Part shown: positions 55,395 through 64,000 of the stretch, in pieces
Layout of the letters: every line of letters begins with the position of its first letter
Numbering within the stretch: the stretch's first letter is position 1
Source of the DNA: Photobacterium rosenbergii
GTDB taxonomy: Bacteria > Pseudomonadota > Gammaproteobacteria > Enterobacterales > Vibrionaceae
Assembly (NCBI RefSeq): GCF_003026455.1
Contig: NZ_PYMB01000002.1
Coordinates: 468,856-532,855 of the forward strand
Length of the DNA stretch: 64,000 bases
Reading direction: 5' to 3'
Translations under genes and position numbers: made by a program
Notes under the pieces: generated by a model
What the model was told of the DNA's origin: nothing
Databases searched by the model: none
The model's input: the letters and a program-made list of their open reading frames with translations, nothing else

Positions 55395-56840
55395 ATGACG
55401 ACCCAAACCGCGACAACAGAAGAGAAAACCGGCTTTTTTGCTAATTTTAAATTTCCTTCAGCTTACACCATACTTTTTGCCCTTATTGCATTTGTCGCTT
55501 TGCTGACCTGGATTATTCCTGCGGGTCAGTATGAGCGCGTGATGAACGAGGAACTTGGTCGAGAAGTGCCTATAAGTGGTACTTACCAACCGATAGACAG
55601 TAACCCGCAGGGTGTCGTGGATATTTTACTGGCACCGATAGATGGTTTTTATGATCACAACAGTTATGAAGCCGCGGCGATTGATGTTGCCTTGTTTATT
55701 CTCGTTATCGGCGGTTTCCTTGGTTTGGTGACCAAAACAGGGGCTATTGATGCCGGTATCGCTCGGGTAACCGCACGATTCCAAGGGCGAGAAGAGTTGA
55801 TGATCCCTATATTGATGGCGATGTTTGCTGCAGGGGGGACAATTTACGGTATGGCAGAGGAAACAATCCCGTTCTATACACTGCTTGTCCCTGTCATGAT
55901 GCTGGCTCGTTTTGACCCTTTGGTTGCGGCGGCAACTGTGCAGTTAGGTGCGGGTATTGGTAGCCTTGGCTCGACCATCAACCCATTTGCCACCGTAATT
56001 GCCTCTAATGCAGCAAGCATCTCATTTACAGACGGTATCGAACCACGATTTGCGATATTGCTAATTGGCTGGGTGATCTGTGTCGGTTATGTCATGCGCT
56101 ATGCCAAAATGGTGCGTGAAGACAAGACCAAGTCTATCGTGTATGACAAGTATGAGGAGAACAAAGCTTTCTTCCTTGGTAATCAGTCTGATGAACTAAT
56201 TGAATTTACGACAACACGTAAAATCATTTTGGCACTGTTTGCTGCGTCGTTCGGAATCATGATCTACGGCGTAGCGATGGCTGGTTGGTGGATGGCCGAA
56301 ATATCAGCCATGTTCTTGGCTGCAACCATCATTATTGGCTCAGTAGCCCGAATGAGTGAAGAGGAATTAACATCCAGTTTCATCAATGGTGCCCGTGATT
56401 TATTGGGCGTTGCACTGATCATTGGTATCGCACGGGGGATAGTTGTCATCATGGACCGCGGGATGATCACCGATACGGTTCTTAACTATGCCGAACATGC
56501 AGTAACAGGCCTTTCATCGATTGTCTTTATCAACGTAATGTATTGGCTTGAGGTGTTATTGTCGTTCGTTGTGCCTTCTTCGTCGGGCCTTGCAGTCTTA
56601 ACCATGCCGATTATGGCTCCCCTTGCCGATTTTGCGGGCGTAGGCCGTGATTTGGTTGTAACGGCATATCAATCCGCTTCCGGCTTGGTCAATATGGTCA
56701 CACCAACGTCTGCAGTATTGATGGGGGGACTGGCAATCGCCCGCGTACCTTATGTGCGCTGGTTAAAATGGGTCGCTCCGCTGATAGGCATGCTGACCGT
56801 GTTAATCATGGCGACACTAAGCATTGGCGCAATGATGTAA
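55395..56840 (+). CDS. YfcC-family carrier (basic amino acid/C4-dicarboxylate-like)
   Basis: 481 residues, about twelve helices. Starts with LTWIIPAGQYERV and contains GTIYGMAEETIPFY and LGSTINPFATVIASNAA, typical of the YfcC/ArcD-like DcuC superfamily. It lies 100 bases after iadA in the same direction and may import or export a peptide or amino acid of that pathway. Substrate unknown. Confidence 0.85.
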   Translation: MTTQTATTEEKTGFFANFKFPSAYTILFALIAFVALLTWIIPAGQYERVMNEELGREVPISGTYQPIDSNPQGVVDILLAPIDGFYDHNSYEAAAIDVALFILVIGGFLGLVTKTGAIDAGIARVTARFQGREELMIPILMAMFAAGGTIYGMAEETIPFYTLLVPVMMLARFDPLVAAATVQLGAGIGSLGSTINPFATVIASNAASISFTDGIEPRFAILLIGWVICVGYVMRYAKMVREDKTKSIVYDKYEENKAFFLGNQSDELIEFTTTRKIILALFAASFGIMIYGVAMAGWWMAEISAMFLAATIIIGSVARMSEEELTSSFINGARDLLGVALIIGIARGIVVIMDRGMITDTVLNYAEHAVTGLSSIVFINVMYWLEVLLSFVVPSSSGLAVLTMPIMAPLADFAGVGRDLVVTAYQSASGLVNMVTPTSAVLMGGLAIARVPYVRWLKWVAPLIGMLTVLIMATLSIGAMM

Positions 56841-56867
56841 ATCATTCGGATTAAGGTAATAACATCG

Positions 56868-56899
56868 CCACCAGTAATTAATATTGCTGGTGGTTTTTT
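56868..56899 (+). terminator. Rho-independent terminator after the YfcC gene
   Basis: Stem CCACCAG / CTGGTGG extended by AAT / ATT, followed by TTTTTTC. A second short hairpin, GCGGGCT / AGCCCGC at 56957-56974, lies past the racemase stop on the other strand. Confidence 0.88.
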
Positions 56900-56987
56900 C
56901 TGTTTTATAGAGAGGAAATTAATCTGGGCTAATGGGGTAATTTATATATAGGCAAGGCGGGCTTTGTAGCCCGCTTAGTTTGCAGTA

Positions 56988-58052
56988 TTAGATAAATCGC
57001 TTATTGACATACTCAGAAGTCATACATTGCAAAACACCACTATAGGAAAGATTGAATGTAACCAAGCTGCCAATTTGGTAGTTGATGTCGCTATCATTTA
57101 TATCCAGAATTAAATGGTCACTGCTTCCGCCTATAACAATAATATGTTTGTCTTGCGGGATGATTTGACTGATATCGACGTCCTGTTTACCGATTGCACA
57201 GATGGCACGCTTACGAAGCCCTAGGTCGATAAATTGAGGTTTGTTACCAAAGGCGTCCAATGCTGTGGAATTAGCCGGTAAAGACGGTTTCACTTTTATC
57301 TCGATGATCTCTACCGAAAGATCGAAAGTGTCCTGACGCGTCTTGGGAACTGGATCATCGTTAAGTCCTATGCCCATTAGCAGTGATGCACCAAGTCTTA
57401 GTTGGTTGATCCCTTGAGGGAGTTCCCCTCGCCGCATAATATTCAGTCCGGCCGAACTGGCCCCGGTGACATACTTGAGCTTAATCTGGTTTTCGTATTC
57501 TATCTTTGCGGCAATGGAAAGCAATTCGTTTTGGTTTTCGGTACTGGGCTCGACACCACCGTAGCACGCAAGGTTAGTCCCGAGGCCAACAAGCTCAATG
57601 CCTGGTAATGCAATGGCCTGACGGGCAAGAGCTAACGTTTCTTCTTCAAAAAATGCCCCTTCACGCAGGTCGCCCAAGTCATGCATGAGAATAACTTGGT
57701 GCACTCGGTGTTGTTGCGTGGCTTCTGCTGAAAGGGCGCACAAGGTTGTCAGTTCAGAATTCAGTGAGATATCTGCATAACGGACAACATCATGTACTTC
57801 ACTGATAGCAGGTAATCGAAGTAACATTTTTTCAGCATCGAGCTGATAGAGTTTTTTTAGGTTGGCAATGCGTGAATCAGCCAATAAATGAATACCGCCC
57901 TTGATGATAGCCTGGCCGACCTCTGGGTAAGCACAGGCGAGCTTGGTTACTCCTGCTGGAGTAACGCCATGTTTTTTGCAGGTCGCAACCATACTTTGGG
58001 TATTATGGGTTATCGTATCTAATCGAATATTAATGCATGGATAAACGCTCAT
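56988..58052 (-). CDS. Alanine/ornithine racemase family PLP enzyme
   Basis: 354 residues, fold-type III PLP barrel like the N-domain of alanine racemase. The PLP lysine is in PAGVTKLACAYPEV near residue 36. The family includes ornithine racemase and YhfX. The ATG at 58052 has AAAGG upstream; a longer in-frame start at 58079 is unlikely. Next to IadA and YfcC it suggests amino-acid isomer handling. Substrate unknown. Confidence 0.85.
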   Translation of the reverse strand: MSVYPCINIRLDTITHNTQSMVATCKKHGVTPAGVTKLACAYPEVGQAIIKGGIHLLADSRIANLKKLYQLDAEKMLLRLPAISEVHDVVRYADISLNSELTTLCALSAEATQQHRVHQVILMHDLGDLREGAFFEEETLALARQAIALPGIELVGLGTNLACYGGVEPSTENQNELLSIAAKIEYENQIKLKYVTGASSAGLNIMRRGELPQGINQLRLGASLLMGIGLNDDPVPKTRQDTFDLSVEIIEIKVKPSLPANSTALDAFGNKPQFIDLGLRKRAICAIGKQDVDISQIIPQDKHIIVIGGSSDHLILDINDSDINYQIGSLVTFNLSYSGVLQCMTSEYVNKRFI

Positions 58053-58231
58053 TGATTTACCTTTGTAATTAACCCACATAAATAAATTAAAAGGCTTAGT
58101 GGCTTGCTAATCAGGTGGGTATGTTTTTATCTGTAAATATTTAGCGCTTTTGGGGAGGAATAATAAATAGTGAGGTTAATATGGTTACTTTGCGAAAACT
58201 CGATGTATTGGAAATAATGAAATAAAACCGA

Positions 58232-58253
58232 CGGGATAAGGATTTTTATCCCG
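58232..58253 (-). terminator. Terminator of the LysR gene at 58.3 kb
   Basis: Stem CGGGATAA / TTATCCCG with six-base loop, followed on the minus strand by TCGGTTTTATTTC. Confidence 0.75.
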
Positions 58254-58278
58254 CGGGTAGATGATAAATAATAATGTT

Positions 58279-59202
58279 TTATGCTGTGTTTAAGTCTTTA
58301 TCTTGATCAAGATGAACGCTGACAACAGCATTCATAAACTGAGTTGCAGCCAGAGACTGTTCTTTTGAATTCAGAGTAGTCAGATGGAAATCCGCAAGAT
58401 ATTCGAGAGAGGGGGCGTTGACTTTGACCATTTCACCGCGTTGCTCCCAGATATAGGCGTAGTGGTCAGGAAGATATCCAACGAAGTTGCCTGATAAAAT
58501 CAGGTGTGCTGTTGCCTCCATATTCGTACTGCTGGCAAGGTGCATGATATCTTTCGTTTCGCTAAGCGGAGTGATTTTATGTGCTAAACCACGCTCAACA
58601 ATCGGGTAATCGAGCAAATCCTCGACCTGAACCTCTCGGGTGAGGGTCAGGATTGGGTGCTCAGCCGAGCAATATAAGCATTGTTTTTCATTAAACAAAA
58701 AAGTGTAGTTTAGACCATCTTTAGGTGTTTCTGATGAGGTGATCCCCAACTCTATTTTACCCTCTAGTAACATCATCTCAATTTGGTAAGAATCACGGAT
58801 ATCGGTATCTATGGTTACTTTAGGGTAATCATTGCAAAAGTGGCGGATTGCCTGCTGGATTTTGCATCGTGGGTTGGTTGCTAGGTTATCGGTAAGGGCA
58901 AGGTGGATATGGCCATGAGAGACATTTCTAATACTATCTAGTCGTCTTTCGAAATGGGCGATATCCTTAAAAAGCTCTTTGCTGTACTGATAAACTTTTT
59001 GACCGTCACTGGTGAGTCTGAATCCTCTTCTGCCACGATGGCATAATGTCATACCGAGTCGTGTTTCCAAGTCATTCATCCGAGTACTGATAGTCGACTG
59101 GTGCATGTTTAATTTAAATTGAGCTGCAGAAAAGCCGCCTGATTCGACAATGGTAATGAAGAGGTGGAGCAATTTAATATCAAAATCATTAACTTTTTGC
59201 AT
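58279..59202 (-). CDS. LysR-type transcriptional regulator
   Basis: 307 residues with helix-turn-helix (SGGFSAAQFKLNMHQSTISTRMNDLETRLGMTL, residues ~20-50) and a co-inducer domain. Not close to the other LysR proteins here. It lies between the racemase and patB genes, all on the minus strand, and probably regulates one of them. Confidence 0.9.
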   Translation of the reverse strand: MQKVNDFDIKLLHLFITIVESGGFSAAQFKLNMHQSTISTRMNDLETRLGMTLCHRGRRGFRLTSDGQKVYQYSKELFKDIAHFERRLDSIRNVSHGHIHLALTDNLATNPRCKIQQAIRHFCNDYPKVTIDTDIRDSYQIEMMLLEGKIELGITSSETPKDGLNYTFLFNEKQCLYCSAEHPILTLTREVQVEDLLDYPIVERGLAHKITPLSETKDIMHLASSTNMEATAHLILSGNFVGYLPDHYAYIWEQRGEMVKVNAPSLEYLADFHLTTLNSKEQSLAATQFMNAVVSVHLDQDKDLNTA

Positions 59203-59468
59203 TTGTGTTTCTCAGTTTCTATTTATCAGATGTTTTACTGATACCTGATGATATGTTGTTTAATGCTACTTTATCCTCCAGATTATTTCTGAGAGGTATC
59301 GCACTGATAAACAGAATGGTCAATAGCGGTTCGATTTTCTCTAATACATTTCGCAGCTGTTTAAGAGTAGTTGAGGGTTTATTGAACCCAATAAAAAAGG
59401 ATCTGACAGAGTCAGATCCTTTCAGGTGGCTTCGTAACGCTATGGCTAAATTGTCATTTGGAAATGAC
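59203..59468. terminator. Gap with terminator of the patB operon
   Basis: At 59393-59422, stem GGATCTGAC / GTCAGATCC with loop AGA, followed on the minus strand by TTTTTTATTGGG. The remaining bases show no gene that I trust. Confidence 0.85.
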
Positions 59469-60641
59469 CTATACAGCAAGCGCCGCTTTCAGTCTCTTAC
59501 AAGCCTCAAGCAAAGTTTCACGGGGGCAACCTAGGTTCAAGCGGATATAGCCTGCCCCTTCAGTTCCGAAGGCAATGCCCATACTTGGCACAATGCCGGC
59601 TTCAACCAACTTTTGCTCCAGAACAGCATCTTCAAGCCCTAACTCGTGGCAATCTACCCAAGCAAGGTAACCAGCTTGTGGCGGCTGTAAGTGCAGTTGG
59701 GGCAGCTCTTTTTCAATGAAAGTTGAGAGGGTGTCAATGTTGCCTTGCAGATAGAGCTTCAATGCATTTAGCCAATCACCAGATGACTGGTAAGCGGTTG
59801 TCGCTGCGCACATTGCCAAGCTGTTATAGACATCCATGCCATGGGCATCAAGGCGACGGATAAAGGCCGTTTTTAGTTCGCTGTTTGGGATCATGAAGTT
59901 AGAGATCCGCAATGACGACAGGCCAAATGTCTTACTTGCAGCAGTGGCAACCACAAGGCGTTGTTGCAAAGCCTCCGGTAGTGCCAGAGCAGAGTGGTAC
60001 TGGTGACCCGGCATAGCCAAATCGCCCCAGATTTCATCACTGAGCAGCCACACTTGGTAGCGTTCACATAATTCGGCCAGTGCCAGAATCTCTTGTTGCG
60101 ACCAAGCTTTGCCTACAGGGTTGTGCGGGTTACAGAAGATCATCACCTTGCAGCCTTGCTCAAAGCATTGCTCGAGGTGGCTCAGATCCATCCGGTAGTC
60201 ACCATTGTCATTAACCAGAGGGTTAGCGATGATTTCACGGTCATTGAGTTCGGTGATCTTGCGGAACGAGCCGTAACCCGGAGTTTGCATGACCACCTTG
60301 TCGCTAGTTTGGGTCAGCATCTGGATCAACATTGAGAGGCCGGGTAGGACACCGTGCACTGTTGTGATCCAGCTATGATCGATATTGATCCCATGTTGCT
60401 GCTGGTACCAGTTGATGATCGCTTGGTAATACTCATTGCTACGTTCGGCATAACCAAAGATGCCATGCTCAATACGGTGGTTGAGTGCTTCCAGTACTGC
60501 TGGTGGGGCTTGGAAATCGTAATCCGATACCCACATAGGTAGGCGCTCTTCAGAATCAAGCCCTAGCTTTTCGGTCATGAAATCCCATTTGAGCGAGCCG
60601 GTTGAGCGGCGGTCATGAACCTGGTCGAAAGATACTGTCAT
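59469..60641 (-). CDS. patB: MalY/PatB-family PLP-dependent C-S lyase/aminotransferase
   Basis: 390 residues, fold-type I. Visible family motifs are LPMWVSDYDFQAPPAV near the N-terminus, CNPHNPVGKAW, SDEIWGDLA and the PLP lysine in TAASKTFGLSSLRIS. Members cleave cystathionine or other cysteine S-conjugates. It follows nhaC by nine bases, forming an operon under a LacI-type regulator, similar in logic to E. coli malI-malX-malY. Confidence 0.88.
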   Translation of the reverse strand: MTVSFDQVHDRRSTGSLKWDFMTEKLGLDSEERLPMWVSDYDFQAPPAVLEALNHRIEHGIFGYAERSNEYYQAIINWYQQQHGINIDHSWITTVHGVLPGLSMLIQMLTQTSDKVVMQTPGYGSFRKITELNDREIIANPLVNDNGDYRMDLSHLEQCFEQGCKVMIFCNPHNPVGKAWSQQEILALAELCERYQVWLLSDEIWGDLAMPGHQYHSALALPEALQQRLVVATAASKTFGLSSLRISNFMIPNSELKTAFIRRLDAHGMDVYNSLAMCAATTAYQSSGDWLNALKLYLQGNIDTLSTFIEKELPQLHLQPPQAGYLAWVDCHELGLEDAVLEQKLVEAGIVPSMGIAFGTEGAGYIRLNLGCPRETLLEACKRLKAALAV

Positions 60642-60650
60642 GGTGTTACC

Positions 60651-62147
60651 TTAATTCGCTTCAGCAGTTGCCGAAGGGGTTGTTGCTTGTTGTTCTGAGG
60701 CTTGCTCAGTTGCCTGATTCATTGCTGTTTGGGTAATTGGCGCTTTTGCAATGCCGAAGCCAGTGAAGCCGTAGATAATGGCGAAGATCACGCCGGTGTA
60801 ACACTGGATAGCCCAAGGCAGGTAATCGAGGGTGGATACGCCAAGGGTGCCGGCCATGTATACACCTGCAGCGGTCCAAGGCACTAGCGGTTCGATGATA
60901 GTACCGGCATCCTCGATGGTACGGGACAGGTTCTTGGTATCTAACCCCATCTTGCGGTAGGCATTCTGGAACAGTTCACCCGGGATAAGAAGCGCCAGCT
61001 TACCGTCGGATGTGGTGAATACAACGGTGATGGTAGCGATGACAGTCGACAGGATTAACTGGCCAGTAGTGCGGATAAGGTGCAGGAAGTGGCCCAGTAC
61101 GACATTGAGTGCACCTGTCAGGCTAAGGATCCCGGCAAAAGCAAAGGCACAGAAGACCAATAAGATAGTGCTCATCATCGAGAATAAGCCACCGCGGTTA
61201 AGCAGTTTGGCAACATCGGGAATAATACCGTCTATTGCGTGGCCGTTGGCGCTGAACATACTGATGTTGAAGCCATCGACATAGGCTTGGAAACCTTGTT
61301 GAAGGCTAAAGCCTTGGAACACCATACCCAGACCAAGTGCGATGGCTGATGCAGTCAGCATCAAAGGGATCACTGGTTTCTTGGTCAACGCACCCCAAAG
61401 GATCATTACAGGTGGAATAACGAGTAGAATGTTTAGGTTATACAGGCTTTCAAGGCTAGCGAGGATCTCAACCACTTTTTGCGGCTCGGCTACACCTGCG
61501 ATATCGCCGTGCTGGCCAGCGAAAAAGAACACGACAGAGGCGATGACAAAGCCAGGCAATGTGGTGTAGAGCATATGCTGGATGTGCTCGTAAAGGGTGG
61601 TGCCTGACACAACCGGTGCGAAGTTGGTTGAATCGGAAAGTGGGGAGATCTTATCACCGAAGTAAGCACCAGAAACCACAGCACCTGCTGCAGCAGCAAG
61701 TGAAACATCCAAACCTGCGGCTACACCCATTAGCGCCACACCCACAGTACCCGCCGAGCCCCAGGAGGTACCGGTGCATACAGACACGACACTGGTGACA
61801 AAGAAGGCGGCAATCAAGATATATTCAGGGCTGATCACTTTCAGGCCCCAGTAGACCATGTAAGGGATAGTGCCGCTGATCATCCAACTGGCAATCAAAC
61901 CACCGACCGAGACCAGAATAAGAATAACCGGCATGGCTTTGGCGAGCTTCTCGACGATAGCCCCCATGATGTCATCCCAGTTGTAGCCCATGCGATAAGC
62001 GATAAAGCCCGTAAACGCGGCTGAAACTAATAGTAGCGGTTCGATACGCAGTCCAAGCATGCCGTAACCAATTGCCAATAAGCCAAACATTACCGCGATA
62101 GGGGCTATCGCCAGCGGGAGTGATGGCAGAGGCTTTGTATTTGTCAT
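60651..62147 (-). CDS. nhaC: NhaC-family Na+/H+ antiporter-like transporter
   Basis: 498 residues, about eleven to twelve helices. Motifs include GTSWGSAGTVGVALMG, GAVVSGAYFGDKISPLSDSTN and a TIIEPLVPWTAAGVYMAGTLGV segment typical of the NhaC family. Many such proteins, when next to a metabolic enzyme, carry an amino acid or dicarboxylate with sodium rather than act as a pure antiporter. Here it may supply the substrate of the co-transcribed PatB. Confidence 0.88.
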   Translation of the reverse strand: MTNTKPLPSLPLAIAPIAVMFGLLAIGYGMLGLRIEPLLLVSAAFTGFIAYRMGYNWDDIMGAIVEKLAKAMPVILILVSVGGLIASWMISGTIPYMVYWGLKVISPEYILIAAFFVTSVVSVCTGTSWGSAGTVGVALMGVAAGLDVSLAAAAGAVVSGAYFGDKISPLSDSTNFAPVVSGTTLYEHIQHMLYTTLPGFVIASVVFFFAGQHGDIAGVAEPQKVVEILASLESLYNLNILLVIPPVMILWGALTKKPVIPLMLTASAIALGLGMVFQGFSLQQGFQAYVDGFNISMFSANGHAIDGIIPDVAKLLNRGGLFSMMSTILLVFCAFAFAGILSLTGALNVVLGHFLHLIRTTGQLILSTVIATITVVFTTSDGKLALLIPGELFQNAYRKMGLDTKNLSRTIEDAGTIIEPLVPWTAAGVYMAGTLGVSTLDYLPWAIQCYTGVIFAIIYGFTGFGIAKAPITQTAMNQATEQASEQQATTPSATAEAN

Positions 62148-62239
62148 TGTGTTGTCCTCTTTGAGTCAGTACAGGTTTGTTTCAATGACACAATGTTAAG
62201 GGGGCACCCAGATACAAAATGAGAGCTAGGTGTTGGTTT

Positions 62240-62257
62240 CATGTAAGCGCTTACATG
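62240..62257. promoter_or_regulatory. LacI-family operator
   Basis: CATGTAAGCGCTTACATG is a perfect 18-bp palindrome with the central CG of LacI/GalR operators. It is 93-110 bases before the nhaC start and 23 bases past the LacI-type gene's stop, so the regulator probably represses nhaC-patB through it. Confidence 0.85.
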
Positions 62258-62279
62258 GCGTGTGTACATATGAGATACA

Positions 62280-63305
62280 TCACAGTTTTTTGCTTAAAAC
62301 AGTCTTTCTGGGGCTTGCAACGGTCTGCCGCTCGACAAGCGTTGCTTCGAATTGGTGCTCACTCGGCGGGTTCATGCCCGTTGCTTTTAACTTCAATGCC
62401 AGTTTGGCGGCATAGGCCGACATTTCATCGATGGGGTTGTGCATGGTCGACAGGCGAGGGTAGAGATAACGGGCCAGAAGGACATCATCAAAGCTGACAA
62501 TTGAAATGTCATTAGGCACATTCAAGCCTTGTGAATGCAGGCTAGCCATCAGTCCTGCCGCCATGACATCGTTGAACGTGACAACCGCAGTAACCTCCGG
62601 GCATTGGGTTAACAGCTGCTCACCAGCCAGCTCGCCACCGTGCTCGCTGAAGTTTTGATTGATGACCCAGTTAGGCTCTACCGCCAAGTTCGCTTGTTGC
62701 ATGGCATCTCGATAGCCTTCGAGTCGGTCCGTCCTGTCTTCAATCGGAAGATCGCTGGTGACACAAGCTATTTTGCGGTGGCCTTGGTCAATCAGGTATT
62801 TGACTGATTCAGCCGCTCCCTTGCGGTTATCGACCCACACAGAGCGGTTGGCTATCTGGGGAATGGTCCGGTTGAGCAGCACCATCGCAGGTAACTGCGC
62901 GCTGTATCTGAGCAGGGTAGAGTCGTCGAGCATCTTGGAGTGGACCACCATAGCTTCGCAGCCTTGGCTGATAAGAAAATCCAACCCTTCTTTTTCCCGC
63001 TGGGCATTGTGGCCGCCGCTGACAACAACTAACTGGCAGCCTTGCTGCCGTGCTACTTCTTCAACATGCTTGGCGATAAGGGCAAAGAATGGATCTGCAA
63101 GGTTACCGGTCAACAAGCCAAGTGTGTTATTGGAGCGGCTGGCAAGGGCCGTCGCTCTGGCGTCACGCTGGTAGTTCAAGCTCTTAATCGCCTTTTCAAC
63201 CCGCTCCAAAGTGACGGGTTCTACATAGGCCGAGCGGTTGATAACCCGTGAAACGGTCGCGGTGGACACGCCTGCCATTTGGGCGACATCTTTAATGGTT
63301 GCCAT
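62280..63305 (-). CDS. LacI/GalR-family transcriptional regulator
   Basis: 341 residues: N-terminal helix-turn-helix (MATIKDVAQMAGVSTATVSRVIN) with hinge (ALASRSNNTLGLLTG) and a periplasmic-binding-like sensor domain (residues ~60-330). It is upstream of nhaC-patB on the same strand, and a matching palindrome lies between. The effector is unknown; the target operon suggests a sulfur amino acid or related compound. Confidence 0.92.
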   Translation of the reverse strand: MATIKDVAQMAGVSTATVSRVINRSAYVEPVTLERVEKAIKSLNYQRDARATALASRSNNTLGLLTGNLADPFFALIAKHVEEVARQQGCQLVVVSGGHNAQREKEGLDFLISQGCEAMVVHSKMLDDSTLLRYSAQLPAMVLLNRTIPQIANRSVWVDNRKGAAESVKYLIDQGHRKIACVTSDLPIEDRTDRLEGYRDAMQQANLAVEPNWVINQNFSEHGGELAGEQLLTQCPEVTAVVTFNDVMAAGLMASLHSQGLNVPNDISIVSFDDVLLARYLYPRLSTMHNPIDEMSAYAAKLALKLKATGMNPPSEHQFEATLVERQTVASPRKTVLSKKL

Positions 63306-63717
63306 AAATCTATACGTCGAATATGTGCTAAGGGAATAAACGGCGCGGAGTGTAGCGAGATTGAAGGCAGAAAGCTGTTAGGTGGGTCAAAGGTAAGTAA
63401 TAAAGGCTGCTTTTTTATTGAGACTAGGCAGAGCACTGGGATATTGAAGCAGTACTCAAGCCGGAACAAAAAAGTAGCTACTTTAAAGACTAGTTGGTAA
63501 CTGCTCGAGTTGTTTGTTAAGTTAATTTTCAGCCTCGCAATATAACAGGCTTAATATGAAATAATTGACCATATTTGAATAACACATATTCGTAGTACAG
63601 TATGGTGGGTATTGCTATGATGTTTTAAATTTAATATTTAATCAGTGTCTTACTGGCAATGACAATTATTTTTCATATGCATTGATTTAGTTATTGCTTG
63701 GTTGGGTTGGATAACAT
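63306..63717. other. Intergenic region
   Basis: About 410 bases upstream of a patatin-like gene and of the LacI-type gene. The right half is strongly AT-rich (ATGAAATAATTGACC, TTTTAAATTTAATATTTAATC) and holds likely promoters. No 19-bp dyad, hairpin or gene of note was seen. Confidence 0.4.
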
Positions 63718-64000
63718 ATGAAGAAAAATATCCTTGTCATTTTATTGTCTTTTATTTTATTTGGTTGTAGTAATGGTTTACATCGTAACCCTGTCCCTTC
63801 TCATTTAGAAGTCAATGATGGCTTACTAAGCTCGAAAACATTAAGGCATTGGGGTGATATACCTTACTCTGTTGAGCAGTATGTATTTGATGAGAAGTTG
63901 CGGAGTGCTACATTTGATAAGAACCTCATTGTTGATGAAGCGGGAAATATTAAGCCACAACACTTTTTGACAATATCGGGAGGGGGGGCAAATGGTGCAT
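63718..64000 (+). CDS. Patatin-like lipoprotein (3' end outside window)
   Basis: The first 94 residues are in the window. The signal peptide ends in a lipobox (LFGC), so the product should be lipid-anchored. Near the right edge it reads HFLTISGGGANGA, the patatin oxyanion hole. The nucleophile and Asp lie beyond the edge. It is probably a lipid acyl hydrolase of the envelope, adding to the patatin at 37.4 kb and the phospholipase D at 49.8 kb. Confidence 0.8.
   Translation, partial: MKKNILVILLSFILFGCSNGLHRNPVPSHLEVNDGLLSSKTLRHWGDIPYSVEQYVFDEKLRSATFDKNLIVDEAGNIKPQHFLTISGGGANGA

Noticed and set aside
62219..62497. Open frame opposite the LacI-type gene's end
   Set aside because: Overlaps the operator and the regulator gene; no Shine-Dalgarno or recognisable motif.

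Overview
The window looks like a chromosomal segment of a marine member of the Vibrionaceae, most likely Photobacterium or a close relative. The reasons are a Vibrionaceae-type porin, several small outer-membrane barrels, gammaproteobacterial gene pairs (yjiH-iadA, an aaeXAB-like efflux set), and a complete F1Fo ATP synthase operon with no gidB/parAB or glmU neighbours, so probably a second copy. Photobacterium profundum is known to carry two atp operons. The genus is an inference from gene content; no search was run. No rRNA, tRNA, CRISPR array, prophage or insertion sequence was seen.

Layout. 1-3.6 kb: zinc-limitation locus (DksA paralogue that has lost zinc ligands, two Zur-type boxes, His-rich outer-membrane protein, ZnuA-like and ZnuB-like proteins). 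3.6-8.8 kb: heterodimeric ABC exporter, three tiny overlapping or abutting genes, TRIC-type channel. 8.9-17.4 kb: AbgB-like amidohydrolase, choloylglycine-hydrolase-family enzyme, LysR regulator, aspartate decarboxylase and aspartate/alanine antiporter (aspT-aspD), and divergent pyridoxal kinase pdxY. 17.6-23.6 kb: Omp85-type barrel, an esterase-fold lipoprotein without a catalytic serine, GltS, porin. 24.1-30.9 kb: atpIBEFHAGDC. 31-45.7 kb: small envelope proteins, two paralogous LysR regulators, a Na+/H+ antiporter, a patatin with barrel, AraC regulator and an AraC remnant. 45.8-51.3 kb: second GltS, aaeXAB-like operon, phospholipase D lipoprotein. 51.5-58 kb: SDR-like protein, yjiH/iadA, YfcC carrier, alanine/ornithine racemase. 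58.3-64 kb: LysR, nhaC-patB operon under a LacI-type regulator with an 18-bp palindromic operator, and the start of a patatin-like lipoprotein.

The main discovery candidate is a 19-bp dyad, TGTAGGA-N5-TCCTACA and variants (core TGnnGG-N7-CCnnCA), which I read at seven exact and three one-mismatch positions, all in gaps between genes. It lies in front of aspT/pdxY, the esterase-like lipoprotein, the porin, the ATP synthase operon, the Na+/H+ antiporter, the patatin, a LysR gene with a divergent outer-membrane gene, and the phospholipase D/efflux pair. This suggests one undescribed regulon linking aspartate decarboxylation (which builds proton-motive force), its PLP supply, ATP synthesis, ion antiport and envelope lipid enzymes. 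The two LysR paralogues at 33.1 and 40.3 kb have nearly identical recognition helices and are the best candidate regulators.

A second theme is acidic amino acids: isoaspartyl dipeptidase, aspartate decarboxylase, two glutamate carriers, an aminoacyl-amide hydrolase and an amino-acid racemase. A third is envelope lipids: two patatins, one phospholipase D and one pseudo-esterase.
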